Assembly (NCBI RefSeq): GCF_004791585.1
Contig: NZ_SRUU01000019.1
Span: 1-64,000, forward strand
DNA: 64,000 nucleotides
Direction of reading: 5' to 3'
Origin: Mesorhizobium sp. M1C.F.Ca.ET.210.01.1.1
GTDB taxonomy: Bacteria; Pseudomonadota; Alphaproteobacteria; Rhizobiales; Rhizobiaceae
The position numbers were made by a program, and so were the translations under genes. The notes beneath the pieces are model-generated. The model did no database searches, was not told where the DNA came from, and was given only the letters and a program-made list of their open reading frames with translations. This document shows, piece by piece, positions 8,885 to 20,558 of the stretch; position 1 is the first letter of the stretch, and each line of letters starts with the position of its first letter.

Positions 8885-9688
8885 ATGAGCACCGAAAACG
8901 CCGTCAGCGCGGAAGACATCAAGGTCGATGCCAAGAAGATGCATGTCTCGACCACCGATGTCGCCATCGACATCGTCGGCATGCATAAATGGTACGGCGA
9001 ATTCCATGTGCTGAAGGATATCAACCTCAAGGTGATGCGCGGCGAGCGCATCGTCATCTGCGGCCCGTCCGGCTCGGGCAAGTCGACCATGATCCGCTGC
9101 ATCAACCGGTTGGAGGAGCACCAGAAGGGCAAGATCATCGTCGACGGCAAGGAACTGACCAACGACCTGAAGAAGATCGACGAAGTGCGCCGCGAGGTCG
9201 GCATGGTGTTCCAGCACTTCAACCTGTTCCCGCACCTCACCATCCTGGAGAACTGCACGCTGGCGCCGATCTGGGTGCGCAAGACGCCGAAGAAGCAGGC
9301 GGAGGAAATCGCCATGCATTTCCTCAAGCGCGTCAAGATCCCGGAACAGGCCAACAAGTATCCCGGACAGCTCTCCGGCGGCCAGCAGCAGCGCGTGGCG
9401 ATCGCCCGCTCGCTGTGCATGAACCCGCGCATCATGCTGTTCGACGAGCCGACCTCGGCGCTTGATCCGGAAATGATCAAGGAAGTGCTGGAGACCATGG
9501 TGGGCCTGGCCGAAGAGGGCATGACCATGCTTTGCGTCACCCACGAGATGGGCTTTGCCCGCAAGGTCGCCAACCGCGTGATCTTCATGGACCAGGGCCA
9601 GATCGTCGAGCAGAACACGCCGGCCGAGTTCTTCGACCATCCGCGCCATGAGCGCACGAAACTGTTCCTGTCGCAGATCCTGCACTGA
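8885..9688 (+). CDS. aapP: General L-amino acid ABC transporter, ATPase AapP
   Basis: 267 residues from the ATG at 8885, preceded by AAAAGGGGAA. All ABC ATPase motifs are intact: Walker [11 protein letters not shown]-loop [12 protein letters not shown], signature [15 protein letters not shown], Walker [14 protein letters not shown] and the H-switch [10 protein letters not shown]. It energises uptake through AapQM. It is the last gene of the aap operon and is followed by a strong intrinsic terminator. Confidence 0.96.
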   Translation: MSTENAVSAEDIKVDAKKMHVSTTDVAIDIVGMHKWYGEFHVLKDINLKVMRGERIVICGPSGSGKSTMIRCINRLEEHQKGKIIVDGKELTNDLKKIDEVRREVGMVFQHFNLFPHLTILENCTLAPIWVRKTPKKQAEEIAMHFLKRVKIPEQANKYPGQLSGGQQQRVAIARSLCMNPRIMLFDEPTSALDPEMIKEVLETMVGLAEEGMTMLCVTHEMGFARKVANRVIFMDQGQIVEQNTPAEFFDHPRHERTKLFLSQILH

Positions 9689-9710
9689 GCGGCAGATCGC
9701 CGACCTGAAG

Positions 9711-9740
9711 AGCCCGGCCGCGAAACGGCCGGGCTTTTTT
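9711..9740 (+). terminator. Intrinsic terminator of the aapJQMP operon
   Basis: A perfect 10-bp stem AGCCCGGCCG / CGGCCGGGCT with a CGAAA loop is followed directly by six T residues. It lies 23 bases after the aapP stop and is a textbook Rho-independent terminator. Confidence 0.95.
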
Positions 9741-9797
9741 GTTATCCGGGCGATCGGCTGAGGGGCAATTCGATTGAACGGGAACCGCAGCACCGTG

Positions 9798-10466
9798 ATG
9801 AGAAAGCTCAGGCGCTTCCTGGCCATGCTGGTTGCCGCGGTGCTTCTTGCCGCGGCGCTCGGCACGTTGGTGCCGCGTCCGCTCTGGCCGGCGGCGATGG
9901 CCGGAGGCGAGGGCGCCCGGCACATACTGGTGCTCAAGAACCCGATCCACACCGACATCGCGATACCGGTCGATGACGGCGTGCGCCGGCGCTTCCATTT
10001 TCTCGCGGACGCCGGCCTGCCGGCCGATGCACCGGCGGCGCGCTACCTGGTTTTCGGCTGGGGCGGCCGCGCCTTCTATCTGGAGACGCCGACTTGGTCG
10101 GAGCTGAAGGCCGTCCCTGTCCTGAAGGCGCTCACGCTCGATGCTTCGGTGATGCATGTCGACATCGTCGGCGCGATTGCCGAGGCGCACCCCGATGTCG
10201 CCGGCTTCGACATTGACGAGCAGCATTTCTCCGCGCTCCTCGACTATATCGCGGCGAGCTTCCGCCAGGGGCCGGAGGGGCCGATCGCCATCGACAATGC
10301 CGGCTATTCCAGCTTCGACCGCTTCTACGAGGCCAACAGCCATTTCAACGCGCTTATCGGCTGCAACACCTGGACGGCAGCGGCACTGCGCACCGCCGGC
10401 CTGCGCACCGGCTGGTGGAACCCGCTTCCGGTGTCGCTGGAGGTGTCGATGAGGTTGTACAATTAG
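9798..10466 (+). CDS. DUF2459/TIGR02117 family membrane-anchored protein
   Basis: About 222 residues from the ATG at 9798. An in-frame TTG at 9774, preceded by AGGGG, is an equally possible start. An N-terminal hydrophobic segment (FLAMLVAAVLLAAALGTLVP) suggests a membrane anchor or uncleaved signal. Family landmarks are HTDIAIPVDD, FGWGGRAFYLETPTWSELK and CNTWTAAALRTAGLRTGWW. The conserved His, Cys and Asn-Thr suggest a papain-like or hydrolase fold, but the activity is not established. Members sometimes lie near urease genes; here it is a stand-alone gene after the aap terminator. Confidence 0.82.
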   Translation: MRKLRRFLAMLVAAVLLAAALGTLVPRPLWPAAMAGGEGARHILVLKNPIHTDIAIPVDDGVRRRFHFLADAGLPADAPAARYLVFGWGGRAFYLETPTWSELKAVPVLKALTLDASVMHVDIVGAIAEAHPDVAGFDIDEQHFSALLDYIAASFRQGPEGPIAIDNAGYSSFDRFYEANSHFNALIGCNTWTAAALRTAGLRTGWWNPLPVSLEVSMRLYN

Positions 10467-10543
10467 CGATCGCGCAATAGCACAATTGCCGGCGCCTTGT
10501 TCCTTCGCGCCAGCCTATTCAACTTTCTCGCCCGTAAGGCGTC

Positions 10544-11779
10544 CTACCGCCTCACCACCTTCCTCTCCTCCCACCCGTAAAGCCAGTCCAGATCAGCAGC
10601 GAGCTTCTCCGCCGGCCGCGTCGCCAGAACCAGGTTTCGCGCGATGGCGACCGGGCCCCAGGCGTGCCAGGCGAGCTTGTTGAGCGCGCCGCGCCCGAGC
10701 ACCTTCTCAACGCGCGGACGCCTGAGATTCTCCCAGATGGTTAGGCTTTGCCGCGGATCGTCAGGGAAATCGGCAACCAGATTGGCGAGCATCGCGGCGT
10801 CCTCTATTCCCATCGCCGCACCCTGCGCCGCGAAGGGCGTCATGGCGTGCGCGGCGTCGCCGATGAGCGCCACCCCCTCCGGCATCGTCCAGCGCCGCTG
10901 CTCGACGGTATGGATCGGAAACGCCGTCCATGGCCCGGCAAGCGCGGCGAGCTTTGCCAGCGCCGGCGCTGTGCCGCGCATGGCGCCGGCAAGAATGGCT
11001 GGATCAGCATGGCCCGACCAGCCCTCGGCAATGCGCTCGCCCTTGGTGAAGGCCGCCAGGTTGAAGGCGCTGCCCTTGCTCACCGGATAGGCGACCATGT
11101 GGAAGCCCGGATGGAGGAAAGTGGTGACACAGTCGATGGCGCCGATCGCCGTGAAGGCCTGGCCGGCGGCGCTTGTCGCCGCCACTGTGGCGCGCCAGGC
11201 GAGCTCGCCGGAAAAACGGCTGTTGGCGAAAGCGGGCTGTGCCCCGGCAAGTTGCGATCGAACCGACGACCAGACACCGTCGGCGCCCACCAGCAGGCCG
11301 CCGGCCGCCTTCGCGCCGCCGCCGTCCGTTTGCGCCGTAACGACGATGTTTTGCGGCGCGACGGCAATGTCGGTCACCCGCGCTCCGGTGACGAGCTGGA
11401 TCTCGGGGTGCTCCGCCATCCGCGACGTCAGCGCCGCCTGCAGGTCGGCGCGGTGCGCCACCAGATAAGGCGCGCCCCAACGGTCCTCGCCGGTCTGGCC
11501 CAGCGGCACGCGCGCCAGCTCGCGCAAGCTGGCGGCGTCCTTCAGCACCACCGCCTCCGGCCTGATCGCGCTCAGCCGCAACCGGTCGAGCGCGCCAAGC
11601 TGGCTCAAGATGCGGGTCGCGTTGGGAGAGAGCTGGAGCCCGGCGCCGGCGGCTTCGATCTGCCTGGCCTGTTCCAGCACCGTGACGGCGCTACCGCGCC
11701 CGGCAAAGGCAAGTGCTGCCGTCAGCCCGGCGATACCGGCCCCGGCGATGACGACCTGCCGGGACCGCGCCTCAGTCAT
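10544..11779 (-). CDS. FAD-dependent aromatic monooxygenase (salicylate hydroxylase-like)
   Basis: 411 residues. The Rossmann dinucleotide motif VIAGAGIAGLTAALAFAGRG is at the N-terminus, the DG motif GADGVWSSVRSQL around residue 165, and the GD motif IGDAAHAMTPFAAQGAAMGI near residue 300. This is the class A flavoprotein monooxygenase set, as in salicylate or 3-hydroxybenzoate hydroxylases. Flavin is reduced by NAD(P)H and a phenolic substrate is hydroxylated. The substrate cannot be inferred because no aromatic pathway genes are nearby. It lies tail to tail with the DUF2459 gene. Confidence 0.88.
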   Translation of the reverse strand: MTEARSRQVVIAGAGIAGLTAALAFAGRGSAVTVLEQARQIEAAGAGLQLSPNATRILSQLGALDRLRLSAIRPEAVVLKDAASLRELARVPLGQTGEDRWGAPYLVAHRADLQAALTSRMAEHPEIQLVTGARVTDIAVAPQNIVVTAQTDGGGAKAAGGLLVGADGVWSSVRSQLAGAQPAFANSRFSGELAWRATVAATSAAGQAFTAIGAIDCVTTFLHPGFHMVAYPVSKGSAFNLAAFTKGERIAEGWSGHADPAILAGAMRGTAPALAKLAALAGPWTAFPIHTVEQRRWTMPEGVALIGDAAHAMTPFAAQGAAMGIEDAAMLANLVADFPDDPRQSLTIWENLRRPRVEKVLGRGALNKLAWHAWGPVAIARNLVLATRPAEKLAADLDWLYGWEERKVVRR

Positions 11780-11807
11780 GATCTAGCAGTCATCCACGAT
11801 CGGCGGG

Positions 11808-12053
11808 TCAGGCCGCCTGGTCGATATAGAGGCAGCCGGCGGGCTGCGTTTCCGTCGGCTTCAGCTTCGGCGAAAAGCGGTAGAGCGTCGAGCAATAGGG
11901 GCAGACCTTCTCATTGTCGTCGCCCATGTCGAGGAACACATGCGGATGGTCGAAGGGCGGGTTGGCGCCGGTGCACATGAATTCCCGGACGCCGATGTCG
12001 ATGACCGGATGGCCCGCATCGTTCTGGAAATGGGGAATGGAACCGCCTGCCAT
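11808..12053 (-). CDS. CHCC-type zinc-finger protein
   Basis: 81 residues. The pattern MCTGANPPFDHPHVF followed by KVCPYCSTLYRF supplies Cys, His, Cys and Cys zinc ligands typical of zf-CHCC. This small domain is related to the respiratory complex I subunit NDUFS6 and is common as a stand-alone protein in alphaproteobacteria. It lies 28 bases upstream of the FAD monooxygenase on the same strand and may be cotranscribed. A role in electron-transfer complexes is a family-level inference only. Confidence 0.88.
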   Translation of the reverse strand: MAGGSIPHFQNDAGHPVIDIGVREFMCTGANPPFDHPHVFLDMGDDNEKVCPYCSTLYRFSPKLKPTETQPAGCLYIDQAA

Positions 12054-12291
12054 CGTCGTCTCCTTCAGTTCGGCACGTTTGCATCTGGATCATAACCGGC
12101 GAGTTTGCAAGATCGATGAAATGAAACTGTCGCAAAAGGCTGGCAGAGGATAAGTTGAGCCGGTTAAGCGCATGACCTTGGGAATCGGAGCGATTCCGTG
12201 ACCGATCATGCGTCACAAAAGCGTGTTAGAGCGTCGATCACGCGCCCGGCGGTGTGTGGCGCTCAAACAGAACGGTTGCGGACGAGGAACC

Positions 12292-14483
<2,192 letters not shown>

Positions 14484-14487
<4 letters not shown>

Positions 14488-16019
14488 TTTCAACGTCCCA
14501 GGGCCGGCTCCAGGACCGGCGGCCGCTGTCGATCATCGACATCGGATCGAACTCGATCCGCCTCGTTGTCTATGAAGGGCTGGCGCGCTCGCCGACCATC
14601 CTGTTCAACGAGAAGATGCTGGCCGGCCTCGGCCGCGGCATCGTCTCGACGGGCAAGCTCGACCCAGAGGCGGTGACGCGCTCGATGGAGGAGTTCCGCC
14701 GTTTTCGCGCGCTTTCGGACCAGGCGGGCGCCGAGCACATGTATGTGCTGGCGACCGCCGCGGCGCGCGAGGCGGTCAACGGCCCGGACTTCATCCACCG
14801 CGCCGAGGATGTGCTGAGGACCGAGATCCGGGTGCTGACCGGGCGGCAGGAAGCGCACTATTCGGCACTTGGCGTGATCTCGGGCTTCCACCCGGCCAAC
14901 GGCATCGCCGGCGACCTCGGCGGCGGCAGCCTGGAGCTCATCGACATCAATGGCGAAGCCATCGGCGACGGCATCACGCTGCCGCTCGGCGGCCTGCGCC
15001 TGCAGGACATGGCGAAGAACTCGCTCGTCCAGGCGCAGAAGATCGCGCGCCAGGAACTGGCGCGGGCGAAGCTCCTGAAGGGCGGGCAGGGCAGGGTCTT
15101 CTACGCCGTCGGCGGCACCTGGCGAAACCTCGCGCGGCTCCACATGGAGATGAACAACTACCCGCTCGGCGTCATGCACCATTACGAGATCGCCGCCGAC
15201 AGCGCCCAGAGCTTCCTCAGGCAGGTGGCCAGGGGGGAGGTCGAGAAGGTCAAGGGCATCGAGGGCGTGTCCAAGAACCGCCGCTCGCTGCTGCCCTATG
15301 GCGCCCTGGTTCTGCAGGAGATCATGGCGGCGATGCAGCCCTCGAAGATCGTCGTCTCCGCGCTCGGCGTGCGTGAGGGTTTCCTCTATTCCCTGCTCGA
15401 CGAAGCCGAGCAGAAGACCGACCCGCTGATCTCGGCGGCCGAGGAACTGGCCCTGCTGCGCTCGCGGTCTGTCCACCACGCATATGACCTGGTCGAATGG
15501 ACCGGCAAGGCCTTCAGGGCCTTCGGCATCGACGAGACCGAGGACGAGGCGCGCTGCCGCGAGGCGGCGTGCCTGCTGGCCGATATCGGCTGGCGGGCGC
15601 ATCCGGAATATCGCGGCAAGCAGTCGCTCAACATCATCGCGCACGCCTCTTTCATCGGTGTCGACCACCCTGGCCGCGCCTATCTGGCGCTGGCCAGCGC
15701 CTATCGTCATGACGGCATTTTCAACGAGACGATCGCGCCCGAGATCAAGGCGATTGCGCCGCCGCGCTATCTTGAGCGGGCGCGTGTGCTGGCGGCGATG
15801 ATGCGTGTCGTCTATCTCTTGACGGCGGCGATGCCGGGCGTGATGCCGAGGCTGAAATGGGAAAGCCGCGGCAACGGCACTCTGGCGCTGGTGCTGCCGG
15901 CCTCGCTCTCGGACCTTTACGGCGAACGCCCGGCCGGCCGGCTGGCGCAGCTTGCGCGCATCACCAACCGCCGCCTTGTGCTGGCGGTCGAGGGCGGACC
16001 CAGTGTCTCGGTGAAATAG
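14484..16019 (+). CDS. ppx: Exopolyphosphatase (Ppx/GppA family)
   Basis: 511 residues starting at a GTG that overlaps the ppk stop (GTGA). The ASKHA-type ATPase fold shows phosphate loop 1 as [15 protein letters not shown] and loop 2 as [20 protein letters not shown]. The C-terminal half is an HD-like helical region ([20 protein letters not shown]). It removes terminal phosphate from polyphosphate and may also act on pppGpp. Coupling with ppk is standard in proteobacteria. The product is about 510 residues, the length of full Ppx rather than the short single-domain form. Confidence 0.95.
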
Positions 16020-16023
16020 CAGG

Positions 16024-16446
16024 TCACGTCACTTCGGCGCCGATGCCGAAATTGCGGCCATCCGCCGACCAGGCGCCCGCGCCGGCCATGGCGAGCGCCA
16101 GGAAACCGCCGGCAATGGCGATGTCCTTCATCAGCATCTGCTGGTGCATGAAGGCGAGCATCGCATCGTCGGCACCCTGGCCGAAATGGCCGATGAAGCC
16201 GGCGACGATCGAGAAGGCGGCCAGCAGCAGCGCCACGATCCGCGTCTGGAAGCCGACGAGGATCAAAAAGCCTGCGATCAGCTCGAAAAGGCCGGTGCCC
16301 CAGGCGGCAAGTGTCGGCAGCGGCAGGCCGAGGCCGGCGAAATAGCTGGTCGTGCCTGCGATGTTGGTCAGCGCCTGGAAACCCGAAGGCACGAATAGCA
16401 CGGCAAGCAGGAGCCGCGAGATAAGAAGCAGTGCGTTGCGGAACAT
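16024..16446 (-). CDS. DoxX family membrane protein (copy 1)
   Basis: About 140 residues from the ATG at 16446, chosen because GGGAGG lies 6 bases upstream. There are four predicted TM helices with DoxX features: LLISRLLLAVLFVPSGFQAL, GLPLPTLAAWGTGLFELIAG and VGFQTRIVALLLAAFSIVAG. DoxX proteins are small inner-membrane proteins linked to thiol or redox stress in some bacteria; the catalytic role is unknown. It is a close paralogue of the next upstream gene on the same strand. Confidence 0.87.
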   Translation of the reverse strand: MFRNALLLISRLLLAVLFVPSGFQALTNIAGTTSYFAGLGLPLPTLAAWGTGLFELIAGFLILVGFQTRIVALLLAAFSIVAGFIGHFGQGADDAMLAFMHQQMLMKDIAIAGGFLALAMAGAGAWSADGRNFGIGAEVT

Positions 16447-16520
16447 GGCCACCTCCCTTGCCGGTGACAAGTCGGGATCACACCGGCTGCCGTGCAGTTT
16501 ACGCCTGCAACCGGCAAACG

Positions 16521-16550
16521 AAAAAGCGGCGCGGAAAATTCCGCGCCGCT
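16521..16550 (-). terminator. Terminator between the two DoxX genes
   Basis: AGCGGCGCGG (16525-16534) pairs perfectly with CCGCGCCGCT (16541-16550) across a 6-base loop. On the minus strand it is followed by TTTTT (16525-16521). It therefore terminates transcription of DoxX copy 2 before copy 1, implying that copy 1 has its own promoter. Confidence 0.9.
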
Positions 16551-16577
16551 TTCATTTGAGGCTTGGGAGGGGAAAGC

Positions 16578-17000
16578 TCAGCCGCGCTTGGCGTCGATCG
16601 AATAGGCTCCGGCGCCGGCAGAAGCGAGCATGATGAAGCCGCCGGCGATGGCGAGGTTCTTGAGGAACTGGATCATCTGCATCTGGTCGGCCCAGCCGGT
16701 GTGAGCGACCAGCCCGGTGGCGACCGTGAAGATCGCGAGCACCCAGGCGGCGGCGCGCGTCTGGAAGCCGACGAGAATGGCCAGGCCGCCGAGCAGTTCG
16801 ATCAGGCCGACGACGATGGCGGTGACTGTCGGCAACGGCAGGCCGAGAGCGCCAAAATATCCGGCGGTGCCGGAAATGGCGGTCAGCTTGCCGAAGCCGG
16901 AAAGCAGGAAGATGACGGCGAGCAGCACGCGGCCGAGCAGGATGGTGGTGGAGTTGTTGGATGCAGTGCCGACGGTTGCGGCGGAAGTGTTGATGGACAT
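16578..17000 (-). CDS. DoxX family membrane protein (copy 2)
   Basis: 140 residues from the ATG at 17000, with GGAG 8 bases upstream. The DoxX fold shows as TTILLGRVLLAVIFLLSGFG, LGLPLPTVTAIVVGLIELLG and GLAILVGFQTRAAAWVLAIF. It shares the LGLPLPT and ILVGFQTR blocks with copy 1, so the pair arose by tandem duplication. A terminator separates them. The function is unknown beyond the family link to membrane redox and thiol stress. Confidence 0.88.
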   Translation of the reverse strand: MSINTSAATVGTASNNSTTILLGRVLLAVIFLLSGFGKLTAISGTAGYFGALGLPLPTVTAIVVGLIELLGGLAILVGFQTRAAAWVLAIFTVATGLVAHTGWADQMQMIQFLKNLAIAGGFIMLASAGAGAYSIDAKRG

Positions 17001-17188
17001 GGCGAGTCTCCGAGCGGGGTTGAATGCCCATTCAGATAGACGACGAAGACTGTTCACCAAAGCCGCTTATGCGGCAACACATTGTTCACAGAATCCATAT
17101 TTCTGAGATCGCGCGATCGGCGCGAAATTCATGTCGCCGGCTTAGGCTGCGGGAGTAAATTGTCCCGCCGCCAAATACCTCCCAACAC

Positions 17189-18586
17189 TTATCCCGGATG
17201 CGTCATGTCCTCCGGCCGCACCAGCCGGTCGTAATCGGCTGCGCTGACCAGCCCGGTGGCCAAGGCCTCCTCGCGCAGCGTGGTGCCGTTCTTGTGAGCG
17301 GTCTTGGCGATCTTGGCGGCGTTGTCGTAGCCGATGGTGGGTGCGAGCGCCGTCACCAGCATCAGCGAACGCTCGAGCGCCGCCTTGATGTTGTCTTCCC
17401 GCGCCTCGATGCCGACCACGCAATTGTCGGTGAAGGACACGGAAGCGTCGGCGAGCAGCTGCACCGACTGCAGGAAGTTGTAGGCCATCAGCGGGTTGTA
17501 GACGTTGAGCTCGAAATGGCCTTGGCTGCCGGCGAAGGTGAGCGCTGCGTTGTTGCCGAACACCTGCACGCAGACCTGCGTCAGCGCCTCGCACTGGGTC
17601 GGATTGACCTTGCCGGGCATGATCGAGGAGCCCGGCTCGTTTTCCGGCAGCGACAGCTCGCCGAGGCCCGAGCGCGGGCCGGAACCGAGCAGGCGGATGT
17701 CGTTGGCGATCTTGAACAGGGCCGCGGCCGCCGCGTTGATCGCGCCGTGCGAGAACACCATGGAATCATGCGCGGCCAGCGCCTCGAACTTGTTCGGCGC
17801 GGTAACGAAGGCGATGCCGGTGATGGAAGCGATGCGATCCGCTACCTTCTCGGCGAAACCCACCGGCGCATTGAGGCCGGTGCCGACCGCGGTGCCGCCC
17901 TGCGCCAGTTCCTGCAGGCCTGGCAGCGTCTGCTCGATGCGCTTGATCGAGGACACGACCTGCGCGGCATAGCCGGAAAATTCCTGGCCGAGCGTCAGCG
18001 GCGTGGCGTCCTGCGTGTGGGTGCGGCCGATCTTGATGATGTGGTTGAAGGCGCGGGCCTTGGCATCGAGCGCCTTGTGCAGGTGGTGGAGCGCTGGGAT
18101 CAGATGGTGCGCGACGCGCTCGGCGCAGGCGATGTGCATGGCCGTCGGATAGGTATCGTTGGACGACTGGCTCATATTGACATGGTCGTTCGGGTGCACG
18201 GGCTTCTTGGAGCCCAACACGCCGCCGAGCATCTCGATCGCCCGGTTCGAGATCACCTCGTTGGCGTTCATGTTGGACTGCGTGCCCGAGCCGGTCTGCC
18301 AGACCACCAGTGGGAAGTGCGCGTCGAGCTTGCCGTCGATGACTTCCTGCGCGGCGTCCACGATCGCCTTGCCGATCGCCGGGTCGAGCCGCTTCATCTC
18401 CATGTTCACTTCGGCCGCCGCGCGCTTGACGACGCCCAGCGCCCGCACGATCGAGGCCGGTTGCTTTTCCCAGCCGATCTTGAAATTGCCCAGCGAACGC
18501 TGCGCCTGCGCACCCCAATAGCGGTCGGCCGCGACCTCGATGGGACCGAATGTATCGGTTTCGGTTCTGGTCTTTTCTGCGCTCAC
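17189..18586 (-). CDS. fumC: Fumarate hydratase class II
   Basis: 465 residues. I choose the GTG at 18586 because GGAG lies about 8 bases upstream and the protein then starts [20 protein letters not shown], the usual FumC N-terminus. The upstream extension runs into a palindromic repeat. The family signature [17 protein letters not shown] is intact, with substrate contacts in [19 protein letters not shown] and [19 protein letters not shown]. It catalyses fumarate to malate in the TCA cycle. FumC is iron-independent and oxygen-stable. It is monocistronic here as far as can be seen. Confidence 0.96.
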   Translation of the reverse strand: MSAEKTRTETDTFGPIEVAADRYWGAQAQRSLGNFKIGWEKQPASIVRALGVVKRAAAEVNMEMKRLDPAIGKAIVDAAQEVIDGKLDAHFPLVVWQTGSGTQSNMNANEVISNRAIEMLGGVLGSKKPVHPNDHVNMSQSSNDTYPTAMHIACAERVAHHLIPALHHLHKALDAKARAFNHIIKIGRTHTQDATPLTLGQEFSGYAAQVVSSIKRIEQTLPGLQELAQGGTAVGTGLNAPVGFAEKVADRIASITGIAFVTAPNKFEALAAHDSMVFSHGAINAAAAALFKIANDIRLLGSGPRSGLGELSLPENEPGSSIMPGKVNPTQCEALTQVCVQVFGNNAALTFAGSQGHFELNVYNPLMAYNFLQSVQLLADASVSFTDNCVVGIEAREDNIKAALERSLMLVTALAPTIGYDNAAKIAKTAHKNGTTLREEALATGLVSAADYDRLVRPEDMTHPG

Positions 18587-18693
18587 GGCAAGTCTCCGGT
18601 CTGTCGATTTGGGCAAGGGCGTATCGCGTTGCACAAATGGCATCAAGCGGAGATTGCGGGGCAGAGGGATGCAAATCGTTTGAAGAGGTGCGC

Positions 18694-18846
18694 CCTTCCT
18701 TCTCCCCCTGTGGGAGAAGGTGGATCGGCGCGCAGCGCCGAGACGGATGAGGGGTGTTCCAGCGGAGTGAGACGTTGGCGTTCCCTGGAACACCCTCATC
18801 CGTCGCCTTCGGCGACACCTTCTCCCACAAGGGGAGAAAGGGGGAG
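18694..18846. repeat. Long dispersed palindromic element, copy 1
   Basis: This is an imperfect inverted repeat of about 150 bases. Outer arms of the CTTCTCC...GTGGGAGAAGGTG type face each other, with inner arms GACGGATGAGGGGTGTTCC and GGAACACCCTCATCCGTC. It fills the gap between fumC and the cupin gene, up to the cupin stop codon. A related copy lies at 24590-24743. Such elements are common between genes in Rhizobiales genomes. It could fold into a long hairpin in RNA and may terminate or stabilise messages. Confidence 0.85.
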
Positions 18847-18847
18847 A

Positions 18848-19330
18848 TCAGCTCCCCATCGGCGGTCCGATAATGTCGATGCCGTTCTCGGCGCACAGCC
18901 TCGTCAGCGCCTCAATCATCTCAGGCGTTGGCGCCGCCGGCTGCGGCAGCTCCGGCCGTTCGGCGGGGCGGCTTGCCTTGCGAACCATCGTCTCGAAATC
19001 CGCGCCGCGCGTGACGGTGAGCGTATGCGCGCCTTCGGGGGATTCGACCTTGAACGTATGCGGCAGGCCTTTCGGCGCGATGACGGTCTCGCCGGAACCG
19101 ACGATCCGCTCATGGCCGTTGATCTGGAAACGCATCCGTCCCTCGAGGATGTGAAAGATCTCGTCCTCGTTCAGGTGCACATGCAGCGGCGGGGAATCTC
19201 CATAGGGCAGGCGGTGCTCGATGACGCAGATGCCGTCATCGCCGTCGGCCGAAGAAACCTGGATGGCGACGAGCGTGTTGTTGAACCACAGGAGCTCCTT
19301 GCCTGCGATGGCGCTGTTGATCATTGTCAT
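18848..19330 (-). CDS. Cupin-domain protein
   Basis: 160 residues from the ATG at 19330, preceded by AGGGAG. The conserved cupin motif 1 (PPLHVHLNEDEIFHILEG) gives two His, a Glu and potential metal binding; motif 2 is GETVIAPKGLPHTFKVESPE. The C-terminal tail of about 50 residues (FETMVRKASRPAERPELPQP and following) is rich in Pro and Glu. The family covers quercetinase-like dioxygenases and sugar or ligand-binding proteins; the substrate is unknown. It is transcribed divergently from a LysR regulator that probably controls it. Confidence 0.85.
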   Translation of the reverse strand: MTMINSAIAGKELLWFNNTLVAIQVSSADGDDGICVIEHRLPYGDSPPLHVHLNEDEIFHILEGRMRFQINGHERIVGSGETVIAPKGLPHTFKVESPEGAHTLTVTRGADFETMVRKASRPAERPELPQPAAPTPEMIEALTRLCAENGIDIIGPPMGS

Positions 19331-19434
19331 GGGGTGAACTCCCTTTGTCGGGCCGGCGAAGCGGCGTCGATGAGACCTAACCAAGGACCGGCCGGCGAAG
19401 GAAATCGAATGATCGTATGGGCTGAATTGATGCG

Positions 19435-20403
19435 ATGAATTTGAATGCGCTCGACCTCAATCTGGTGAGGGTCCTCGACGCGCTTTTGCGCGAGAAAAGC
19501 GTGACGCGCGCCGGCGAGCAGATCGGCCTCAGCCAGCCCGCCGTCAGCGCGGCGCTCAACCGGCTGCGCCACGCGCTCAACGACCAGCTTTTTGTCCGGC
19601 GCGGCAACGACATGGTGCCGACGCCGCGCGCCGAAAGCCTGGCCGAGCCGGTGCGCGCGGCGCTGCGCGAGATAGAGCGCGCCTTCCAGCCCACGACCGC
19701 CTTCGATCCGGGCCGGCTGGAGCGCACCTTCACCTTCATGGGCGCGGACTTCTTCTCGATGCTCCTGATGCCGCCCTTTGCCGCGCGCATCGCGAGGGTG
19801 GCGCCCGGCGTCTCGTTCCGCTTCCTGGACAGCGCAATCGGCGATGTCTCCAGGTTGCTGCAGGAAGATCAGGTCGACGTGGCGCTGGAGCGTCCGCTGG
19901 AGGTCGCCGAATGGGTCTCCAGCGTGCCGCTGTTCGGCTCGCCCTTCGCCGTCATCGCGGCCAAAGACAATATCGCGCTACGCCAGGCGGGCATCAGTGA
20001 AGGCGAGCAAGTGCCGCTCGATCTCTTCTGCGAGCTGCCGCATGCGCTGCGCTCCATCGACGGCTCGATGTCTGGCTTCACCGACGACGCGCTGGGCAGG
20101 ATGGGCCGGACGCGCCGCGTCATGCTCGCCTTGCCGCATTTCCAGGCCGTCGCGCTGGCGGTGGCCAGCGGACCCTATCTGGCGGCCGTCCCACGGCAGT
20201 TCGCGACGGCAGCCGCAAAATCCTTGCCGATCGGCATTTATCAGGCGCCGATCGCCATTCTTTCGCCGGCGGTGAGAATGTACTGGCACGCCCGCCGCGA
20301 CGACGAGCCGCCGCATCGCTGGATCCGCGAGCAGATCCTCGAAGAGGTCGCCGCACTCGGATTCAAGGATTGGGATGGCATCGAGGCCAGCGTTTCGGAC
20401 TAG
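19435..20403 (+). CDS. LysR-family transcriptional regulator
   Basis: 322 residues. The N-terminal winged HTH reads VRVLDALLREKSVTRAGEQI, GLSQPAVSAALNRLRHAL, DQLFVRRGNDMVPTPRA. This is the NodD/NahR-like subgroup pattern (start MNLNALDLNL). A periplasmic-binding-type effector domain follows. It is divergent from the cupin gene with a 104-base gap, the usual LysR arrangement for control of an adjacent gene. The effector is unknown. Confidence 0.92.
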   Translation: MNLNALDLNLVRVLDALLREKSVTRAGEQIGLSQPAVSAALNRLRHALNDQLFVRRGNDMVPTPRAESLAEPVRAALREIERAFQPTTAFDPGRLERTFTFMGADFFSMLLMPPFAARIARVAPGVSFRFLDSAIGDVSRLLQEDQVDVALERPLEVAEWVSSVPLFGSPFAVIAAKDNIALRQAGISEGEQVPLDLFCELPHALRSIDGSMSGFTDDALGRMGRTRRVMLALPHFQAVALAVASGPYLAAVPRQFATAAAKSLPIGIYQAPIAILSPAVRMYWHARRDDEPPHRWIREQILEEVAALGFKDWDGIEASVSD

Positions 20404-20558
20404 ACTTCACCCAGCCGTATAGCCGCCGTGTACGAGCTGCCGGTCACCAGCGCCCGCTTGCCCCGAAGTCGCATCGCCATGCTCCTGCTTTTGCCGCGGG
20501 AATGCAGCGCCGAATGGCGCGAACGGTCAACCCGAGGGCCTATCGCCTGGTCTGAACT

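Noticed and set aside
12119-12145. PHO-box-like sequence (CTGTCGCAAAAGGCTGGCAG) upstream of ppk
   Set aside because: The second half-site is at the wrong spacing and matches poorly; a weight-matrix scan would be needed to revive it.
20404-20558. Small open frames between the LysR and BetI genes
   Set aside because: No ribosome site, no domain and no coding-like composition; treated as non-coding.
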